Source of the DNA: JBHEMT01 sp046262435 | GTDB lineage: Bacteria; Chloroflexota; Dormibacteria; Aeolococcales; Aeolococcaceae | DNA: 20,800 nt | Assembly (NCBI GenBank): GCA_046262435.1 | Contig: JBHEMT010000155.1 | Coordinates: 1-20,800, forward strand | Direction: 5' to 3' | Shown: positions 15,752-20,800 of the stretch, one piece after another | Layout of the letters: each line of letters starts with the position of its first letter | How positions within the stretch are numbered: the stretch's first letter is position 1 | The notes under the pieces: model-generated | What the model was told of the DNA's origin: nothing | The model's input: the letters and a program-made list of their open reading frames with translations, nothing else | Databases searched by the model: none | Position numbers and translations under genes: made by a program

Positions 15752-16531
15752 GTGGCTGGACGCCTGGACGGGCGCGTTGCTGTGATCACCGGCGGCGGCA
15801 ATGGCATGGGCCGGGCCGCCTCCCTGCTCTTCGCCGCCGAGGGCGCCCGTGTCGCGGTCGCGGATCGCGACCCGGTTGCCGGCGAGGCAACGGTTGACGC
15901 GGTACGGGAGGCTGGCGGCCACGCCGCCTTTGTCCCGATGGACGTCGCCGACGCCGACAGCGTCGGCCGCGGCATCGCCCATGTCATGGAGCACGTCGGC
16001 GCCGTTCATGTGCTCTACAACAACGCGGGCATCTTTCCCGCCGACGACGGTGGCGCGCTGGACACCAGCGAGGCCACCTGGGAACAGGTGATGGCGGTCA
16101 ACCTCAAGGGGGTGTGGCTGTGCTGCCGGGCGGGGATTCCGGCGATGCTGGAGTCGGGCGGCGGCTCGATCATCAACGTGTCTTCCTTCGTCGCCCTGAT
16201 GGGCGCGGCCACCGCCCAGATCGCCTACACCACCAGCAAGGGCGGCGTCCTCGCCATGACCCGCGAGATCGCTGTGGAGTACGCACGCCGCGGCATCCGG
16301 GCCAACGCACTCTGCCCGGGGCCGATCGACACCCCCCTGCTCGCCGAGCTGATGGCCGACCCCGATCGACGGGCACGCCGGATGGTGCACATCCCGATGG
16401 GCAGACTTGGGCAGGCCGAGGAGCTGGCCCGTGCGGCGCTCTTCCTCGCCGGCGATGACTCATCGTTCATGACCGGCTCCGCGCTGGTGGTCGATGGCGG
16501 GATCACCGCAGCCTACGTGACCCCCGAATGA
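15752..16531 (+). CDS. Short-chain dehydrogenase/reductase (classical SDR)
   Basis: The 259-aa protein has the nucleotide motif TGGGNGMG (13-20), Asp38 after the second strand (VAVADRD, favouring NAD over NADP), NNAG (90-93), Ser145 (INVSS), the active-site pair Tyr159/Lys163 (YTTSK), and the C-terminal GSALVVDGGITA. Substrate is not evident. The stop overlaps the ATG of the PuuA-like gene (ATGA), so a role in the same pathway is likely, such as oxidation of an alcohol or amino-alcohol intermediate. The GTG at 15752 has GAGGGGG about 5 nt upstream. It is the first gene of the plus-strand operon. Confidence 0.92.
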   Translation: MAGRLDGRVAVITGGGNGMGRAASLLFAAEGARVAVADRDPVAGEATVDAVREAGGHAAFVPMDVADADSVGRGIAHVMEHVGAVHVLYNNAGIFPADDGGALDTSEATWEQVMAVNLKGVWLCCRAGIPAMLESGGGSIINVSSFVALMGAATAQIAYTTSKGGVLAMTREIAVEYARRGIRANALCPGPIDTPLLAELMADPDRRARRMVHIPMGRLGQAEELARAALFLAGDDSSFMTGSALVVDGGITAAYVTPE

Positions 16532-17943
16532 CCCGCTCGACCGGCTCACGCCGCCGCCATGCCTCGTCCGCGCGCGCTCCGCTCGAGCTCGAGGAGCTGA
16601 CCCGGCTGGTCGGTGCGGGCGAGATCGACACCGTACTAGTCGCGTTTCCCGACCTCCACGGCCGCCTGGTGGGCAAGCGCGTGGTCGCCGAGTACTTCCT
16701 CAACGACGTGCTCGGCCATGAGGGCCTGCATGCCTGCGACTACCTGCTCGCCGTCGACATCGACATGAACCCTCTCCCCGGCTACAACTACGCCAGCTGG
16801 GACCAGGGATACGGTGATGTGCGCACCGAACCCGACCTGCGCACCCTGCGACTCGTCCCCTGGCTGGAGCGCACCGCGATGGTGCTGTGCGACGTCCACA
16901 CCGAGGCCGGCGACCCGGTCGAGGTGTCGCCGCGGCGCATCCTGCAGCGCCAGCTGGAGCGCGCTCGCGGGCTCGGCCTCACCGTCAAAGCTGCGTCCGA
17001 GCTCGAGTTCTACCTGTTCCGCGAGAGCTTCGAAACGTTGGCCGACGGCGGCTACCGCGACCTGGTGCCGGGCTCGACCTTCATCGAGGACTACCACATC
17101 TTCCAGACCAGCCGGGACGAGCCGCTGATCCGCCAGATCCGCAACCACATGAACGTGGCCGGCGTGCCCGTGGAGTTCTCCAAGGGCGAGTGCGGCCGCG
17201 GCCAGCACGAGATCAACCTGCGCTACACGGAGGCGCTGGAGATGGCCGACCGCCACGTGATCTACAAGAACGGCGTCAAGGAGATCGCCGCGCTGCAGGG
17301 CCGTGCGGTTACCTTCATGGCCAAATACCTGATGGCCGAGTCCGGCTCCTCATGCCATCTGCACACCAGCCTGTGGAATGCCGACGGCAGCCACTCCGTG
17401 ATGCACGACGCCTCCGGTGCGCAGCACATGTCGGAGCGCATGCGCCACTACCTGGGTGGCCTGATGGCAACCGCCCGCGAGTTCTCCCTGCTGGTGGCGC
17501 CCAACGTCAACTCCTACAAGCGCTACCGGCCCGACTCCTGGGCGCCCACCGCGATCGCCTGGGGCATCGACAACCGCACCTGTGGCTACCGCATCGTCGG
17601 CGAGGAGGGCTCCCTGCGCGTCGAGAACCGCATTCCCGGTGCCGACGCCAACCCCTACCTGGCCCTTGCCGCCATGGTCGCCGGCGGGCTCTGGGGGATT
17701 CAGAATAGGGTGGAGCCTCCCCCGCTGTTCACCGGCAACGGCTATGTCGACGAATCCTTGCCGCGCGTCCCGGCGTCACTTCACGAGGCCGTAGATGCCT
17801 TCTCGGCGAGCGCGGTCGCACGTGAGGTCTTCGGCGACGACGTCCACCACCACCTGCTCAACACCGCAGTGCAGGAGCTTGCAACCTTCGACCACACGGT
17901 GATCACCGACTGGGAGCTGACGCGCTACTTCGAGCGGATCTGA
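16528..17943 (+). CDS. puuA: Gamma-glutamylpolyamine synthetase (glutamine synthetase family, PuuA/GlnA3-like)
   Basis: The 471-aa enzyme is a glutamine synthetase homologue that ATP-dependently joins glutamate to an amine. Visible elements are the beta-grasp-type N-terminus (VLVAFPDLHGRLVGKR), ASELEFYLF with Glu158/Glu160, FSKGECGRGQHEINLRY with Glu221/Glu228, KYLMAESGSSCHLHTSLW (metal/ATP His), NSYKRYRPDSWAPTAIAWG, and RVENRIPGADANPYLA with the catalytic-site Arg/Glu. It lacks the C-terminal adenylylation loop of housekeeping GlnA, and with an APC permease, PuuD and PuuC nearby it is best read as acting on putrescine or polyamines. The ethanolamine-glutamylating GlnA4 type is the main alternative. 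The first 18 residues are Ser/Arg-rich. It starts inside the SDR stop codon. Confidence 0.92.
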   Translation: MTRSTGSRRRHASSARAPLELEELTRLVGAGEIDTVLVAFPDLHGRLVGKRVVAEYFLNDVLGHEGLHACDYLLAVDIDMNPLPGYNYASWDQGYGDVRTEPDLRTLRLVPWLERTAMVLCDVHTEAGDPVEVSPRRILQRQLERARGLGLTVKAASELEFYLFRESFETLADGGYRDLVPGSTFIEDYHIFQTSRDEPLIRQIRNHMNVAGVPVEFSKGECGRGQHEINLRYTEALEMADRHVIYKNGVKEIAALQGRAVTFMAKYLMAESGSSCHLHTSLWNADGSHSVMHDASGAQHMSERMRHYLGGLMATAREFSLLVAPNVNSYKRYRPDSWAPTAIAWGIDNRTCGYRIVGEEGSLRVENRIPGADANPYLALAAMVAGGLWGIQNRVEPPPLFTGNGYVDESLPRVPASLHEAVDAFSASAVAREVFGDDVHHHLLNTAVQELATFDHTVITDWELTRYFERI

Positions 17944-17996
17944 CCGGCACCGACCACCGCGGCGGCTCGGCCGTCGCCCATCAGCAGGGAGACAGC

Positions 17997-19550
17997 ATGG
18001 CCGACACCATCGCAGCCGAGGACGTGGACAGCGCCAGGTTGCACGAGCTGGGCTACGCCCAGGAGCTGCGCCGCCGCATGGGCGCGTTCTCCAACTTCGC
18101 GGTTTCCTTCACGATCATCTCGATCCTCTCCGGCTGCCTGACCCTGTACGGCTTCGGGATGATCACCGGGGGCCCCATCGTGATGAGCATCGGCTGGCCG
18201 ATCGTCGGCCTCTTCGTGATCATCATCGGCGTCTGCATGGCGGAGATCGCCTCCAGCTACCCCACCGCAGGGGGCCTGTACTACTGGTCGGCGAAGCTGG
18301 CCCAGAAGGGTGGGCGCAACGTCGCCGCCTGGAGCTGGTTCACGGGGTGGTTCAACGTCCTCGGGCAGGTGGCGGTCACCGCCGGTATCGACTTCGGCCT
18401 CGCTTTCTTCGCCACCGCCTACCTGCACCTGGTCTTCAACTACCAGACCTCTCCCCCCTGGGTGATCCTCATCTACGCCGTCGTGCTGGTGCTGCACGGG
18501 CTGCTCAACACCTTCGGCATCAGCCTGGTGGCACGACTCAACGACGTCAGCGTGTACTGGCACGTGATCGGGGTCCTGGTCATCGTCGGTGCCCTGGTGT
18601 TCATTCCGGAGCACCACCAGTCGCTGAGCTTCATCTTCACCAGCACCCACAACGCAACTGGGTTCGGGTCGGTCGTCTACGCCGTCATTCTCGGCCTGCT
18701 GCTCTCGCAGTACACGCTCACCGGCTACGACGCCTCAGCGCACATGTCCGAGGAGACCAAGGGGGCGGACCGCTCAGCTCCCTGGGGCATCGTCACCTCA
18801 ATTCTGGTCTCCGTCGTCGCCGGCTGGATCCTCCTACTCGGCGTCACCTCCGCCATCCAGGACTACGAGAAGGAGCTCGCCTCCCCCACGCTCGTTCCTC
18901 CCGCGCAGATCTTCATCGACGCCATCGGCTTCCGCGGTGGCCTCGCGCTCCTGCTCATCGCGATCGGCGCTCAGTTCTTCTGCGGCATGTCCTCGGTCAC
19001 CGCCAACTCCCGGATGATCTACGCCTTCGCACGCGACGGAGCGCTCCCCGGGTCGCGCCTCTGGCACCGGATCAACCCGCGCACCCGGACTCCAACCAAC
19101 TCCATCTGGCTTGCCACCGGCGCGGCCTTCCTGCTCGGCCTCCCCTACCTCTACAACCCCGCGGCCTACGCTGCGGTCACCTCGATTGCGGTGATCGGCC
19201 TCTACATCGCCTACGTCATGCCCGTCTTTCTTCGGGTTCTGGTGGGCGATCGGTTCGAGCGTGGCCCCTGGCACCTCGGTCGTTGGGGTCGTCCGCTCGG
19301 GATCATCGCGGTCGCCTGGGTCGTCTTCATCACCGTTGTCCTGGTCCTTCCCCAGGTGAGCCCGATCACCGCGACGTCCTTCAACTACGCCATCGTGGCG
19401 GTCGGCGGCGTCCTGCTCTTCTGCGGGGGCTGGTGGCTGCTCTCGGCCCGCCGGTGGTTCACCGGCCCGCGGGTGCAGGGCACCGCAGAGGAACTGCGCG
19501 AGATGGAGCGTGCTCTCGAGGCGGGCTCCACCACGCGACGCGCAGGATGA
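17997..19550 (+). CDS. APC-family amino acid/polyamine permease
   Basis: The 517-aa integral membrane protein has about twelve hydrophobic segments, from FAVSFTIISILSGCLTLYGF to LPQVSPITATSFNYAIV and VGGVLLFCGGWWLL. The first segment has the APC helix-1 pattern, FAVSFTIISIL after a cytoplasmic LGYAQELRRRMG. EIASSYPTAGGLYYWSAKLA and SQYTLTGYDASAHMSEETKG are typical of the amino acid/choline and GABA permease branch. It probably imports putrescine, GABA or a related amine by proton or sodium symport. GGAG lies 6 nt before the ATG. It is 53 bp after puuA in the same orientation, thus in the same operon. The C-terminal tail is cytoplasmic and Glu/Arg-rich. Confidence 0.93.
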   Translation: MADTIAAEDVDSARLHELGYAQELRRRMGAFSNFAVSFTIISILSGCLTLYGFGMITGGPIVMSIGWPIVGLFVIIIGVCMAEIASSYPTAGGLYYWSAKLAQKGGRNVAAWSWFTGWFNVLGQVAVTAGIDFGLAFFATAYLHLVFNYQTSPPWVILIYAVVLVLHGLLNTFGISLVARLNDVSVYWHVIGVLVIVGALVFIPEHHQSLSFIFTSTHNATGFGSVVYAVILGLLLSQYTLTGYDASAHMSEETKGADRSAPWGIVTSILVSVVAGWILLLGVTSAIQDYEKELASPTLVPPAQIFIDAIGFRGGLALLLIAIGAQFFCGMSSVTANSRMIYAFARDGALPGSRLWHRINPRTRTPTNSIWLATGAAFLLGLPYLYNPAAYAAVTSIAVIGLYIAYVMPVFLRVLVGDRFERGPWHLGRWGRPLGIIAVAWVVFITVVLVLPQVSPITATSFNYAIVAVGGVLLFCGGWWLLSARRWFTGPRVQGTAEELREMERALEAGSTTRRAG

Positions 19551-19648
19551 CCGACCACGCACCGAGTCGGCGCTGCGGGTCACACAACGGTGGCGGCAGA
19601 TCACGACCGCCGGGGCAGCACACTCAGGAGACCGGAACCGGTCGGTGA
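19547..19648 (+). CDS. Possible 33-aa ORF overlapping the permease stop
   Basis: An ATGA overlap with the permease stop opens a 33-codon frame (MTDHAPSRRCGSHNGGG and so on) rich in His, Gly, Arg and Ser. It has no ribosome binding site of its own and could only be translated by coupling. Composition gives no clear coding signal; it may be chance. Confidence 0.15.
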   Translation: MTDHAPSRRCGSHNGGGRSRPPGQHTQETGTGR

Positions 19649-19861
19649 CGCCGGCCGCTGGACCTGCGCGGTGACCCTGGGGGCGCGGTGTGGCTCACGT
19701 GATGCTGCCCAACATCGTTCAGGCGGGACCGGGTCGGACGAACGACCCATGGAGGTTGCCGGCACTCCGGGCGAGTCCCTTCGCGGGTAGACTCGCCCGG
19801 CCTCCAGGGGAGCCCGCCGGGTTCCCGGGTCGGCATTTGCCACACCATCCAGGAAGTTCGT
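19551..19861. other. Intergenic region before the last aminotransferase (311 bp)
   Basis: It holds several inverted repeats: GACCGG-AA-CCGGTC (19630-19643), GGGTCG with CGACCC (19731-19748) and a strong 11-bp hairpin at 19767-19800. No protein other than the doubtful 33-codon frame is seen. It may contain the operon terminator and a separate promoter for the aminotransferase. Confidence 0.4.
19767..19800 (+). terminator. Strong 11-bp hairpin in the aminotransferase leader
   Basis: CCGGGCGAGTC (19767-19777) pairs perfectly with GACTCGCCCGG (19790-19800) across a 12-nt loop. It is 216 nt after the permease stop and 61 nt before the aminotransferase start. It could end the permease operon or attenuate the next gene. 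No T-tract follows. Confidence 0.45.
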
Positions 19862-20800
19862 GTGCCCGAGCTCGACCGTTCGCGTCTCGAGGAGCTGATT
19901 GCCCGGGAGAGTGACCGCTACCGCGCCGAGCACCCTCGCTCCGCGGCGGCGTTCGCCGCCGCCAAAGGCCACCTCTTCGGCGGCGTTCCGATGACCTGGA
20001 TGGCGATGTGGTCGGGAGGATTTCCGCTCTACCTTGCCGAGGCGCGCGGCAACCGGGTGGTCGACATCGACGGGCACGAGTACGTCGACTTCTGCCTCGG
20101 CGACACCGGTGCCATGGCGGGACACTCACCGGCCCCGACCGTGGCCGCGGTGACCCAGCGCTTCGCCGCGGCAGGAGGCGCCACCGCCATGCTGCCCACC
20201 GAGGACGCGGCCTGGGTCGGCGCCGAGCTCGCTCGTCGCTTCGGACTTCCCCTGTGGTCCTTCGCGCTGACCGCCACCGATGCCAACCGCTGGGCAATCC
20301 GCCTCGCGCGTCAGATCACCCACCGCCCCAAGATTCTGGTGTTCAACTACTGCTACCACGGCGGCGTCGATGAGAGCTTCATCGTGCTCGACGAAGGTCG
20401 GCCGCGCTCGCGGCAGGGCAATGTCGGCGCACCGGTGGACCCGACGGTCACCACCCGGGTGGTGGAGTTCAACGATCCGGCGGCACTGGAGCGGGAGCTC
20501 GCCGGCGGAGACGTGGCCGCGGTGCTCGCCGAGCCGGCGCTGACCAACATCGGCATCGTGCTCCCGCAGCCGGGATTTCATGACCGGCTGCGTGAGCTGA
20601 CCGCGGCGAGCGGCACCCTGCTGATCATCGACGAGACCCACACCCTGAGCGCCGGTCCAGGGGGGGCCACGCAGGCGTGGGCCCTCGAGCCCGACATGGT
20701 GACCATCGGCAAGGCGATCGGCGGCGGGATTCCGTGCGGTGCCTACGGGATCAGCGGCGATGTGGCGCAGCGCATCGAGGCCGAGGCCGACGCCGATCTC
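19862..20800 (+). CDS. Class III aminotransferase, glutamate-1-semialdehyde aminotransferase-like (3' end cut by window)
   Basis: The visible 313 residues form a PLP-dependent class III aminotransferase. Seen: LYLAEARGNRVVDIDGHEYV, DFCLGDTGAMAGHSP, WSFALTATDANRWAIRLARQ, VFNYCYHGGVDES, LAEPALTNIGIVLPQPG, LLIIDETHTLSAGPGG with the PLP Asp, and TIGKAIGGGIPCGAYG with Lys284. It resembles GSA aminomutases, but FALTATDANRWAIR replaces the usual FxNSGTEAxxxAIR, so it is probably a catabolic aminotransferase rather than the haem enzyme. Position after the permease suggests it uses GABA, another omega-amino acid or a glutamylated amine. The GTG at 19862 has AGGA about 9 nt upstream. The last quarter of the protein lies outside the window. 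Confidence 0.88.
   Translation, partial: MPELDRSRLEELIARESDRYRAEHPRSAAAFAAAKGHLFGGVPMTWMAMWSGGFPLYLAEARGNRVVDIDGHEYVDFCLGDTGAMAGHSPAPTVAAVTQRFAAAGGATAMLPTEDAAWVGAELARRFGLPLWSFALTATDANRWAIRLARQITHRPKILVFNYCYHGGVDESFIVLDEGRPRSRQGNVGAPVDPTVTTRVVEFNDPAALERELAGGDVAAVLAEPALTNIGIVLPQPGFHDRLRELTAASGTLLIIDETHTLSAGPGGATQAWALEPDMVTIGKAIGGGIPCGAYGISGDVAQRIEAEADADL

Noticed and set aside
19731..19748. Guanidine-II (mini-ykkC) riboswitch-like hairpin with ACGA in its loop
   Set aside because: The motif needs two tandem hairpins with ACGR loops closed by a G-C pair. Only one is present and the ACGA is flanked by an unpaired G and A.

Overview
The window is high-GC bacterial chromosome (third codon positions are almost all G or C) with short intergenic gaps and many GTG/TTG starts. 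Three genes have a TANNNT box only 8-9 nt before the start codon, which suggests leaderless mRNAs. This fits an actinobacterium or a Dormibacterota/Chloroflexota-type soil bacterium. No marker gene settles the lineage. I see no tRNA, rRNA, CRISPR array, insertion sequence or phage gene.

Left third (1-7.3 kb), mostly minus strand. A three-gene minus-strand unit runs from 2174 leftwards: an unrecognised 245-aa protein, a peptidase-S51/cyanophycinase-like serine hydrolase coupled to it by a GTGA overlap, and an IMP dehydrogenase/GMP reductase-family protein without CBS domains that is cut by the window edge. Divergent from it is a YfcE-type metallophosphoesterase. Then come an ACT-domain malic enzyme, a ChaB protein with a C-terminal SAP/Rho-N-like helical motif, a DEAD-box RNA helicase and an aldo/keto reductase. 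The reductase promoter carries a perfect 22-bp palindrome over the predicted transcription start.

Middle (7.4-8.7 kb). A cold-shock-domain protein has a leader hairpin that can pair with its ribosome binding site and a very strong terminator. It is followed by a small protein resembling a stand-alone subtilisin propeptide (I9 fold) and, convergent to it, a small Arg/Tyr-rich membrane protein.

Right (8.7-20.8 kb): an amine catabolism island. In order: CoA-acylating (methyl)malonate-semialdehyde dehydrogenase and an omega-amino-acid aminotransferase (plus); an agmatinase-family ureohydrolase (minus); a FadR-type GntR regulator (plus); a gamma-glutamyl-GABA hydrolase (PuuD-like) coupled to an aldehyde dehydrogenase (PuuC-like) (minus); then an SDR dehydrogenase, a gamma-glutamylpolyamine synthetase (PuuA/GlnA3-like), an APC amine/amino-acid permease and a GSA-aminotransferase-like class III enzyme, truncated by the window (plus). 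The likely logic is uptake by the permease, putrescine from agmatine, gamma-glutamylation, aldehyde formation and oxidation, release of GABA or beta-alanine by the hydrolase, then transamination and CoA-acylating oxidation. The flavin oxidase PuuB of the classical pathway is absent from the window. The class III aminotransferases or the SDR could cover that step. The two divergent intergenic regions of the island carry inverted repeats suitable as operators for the GntR protein.
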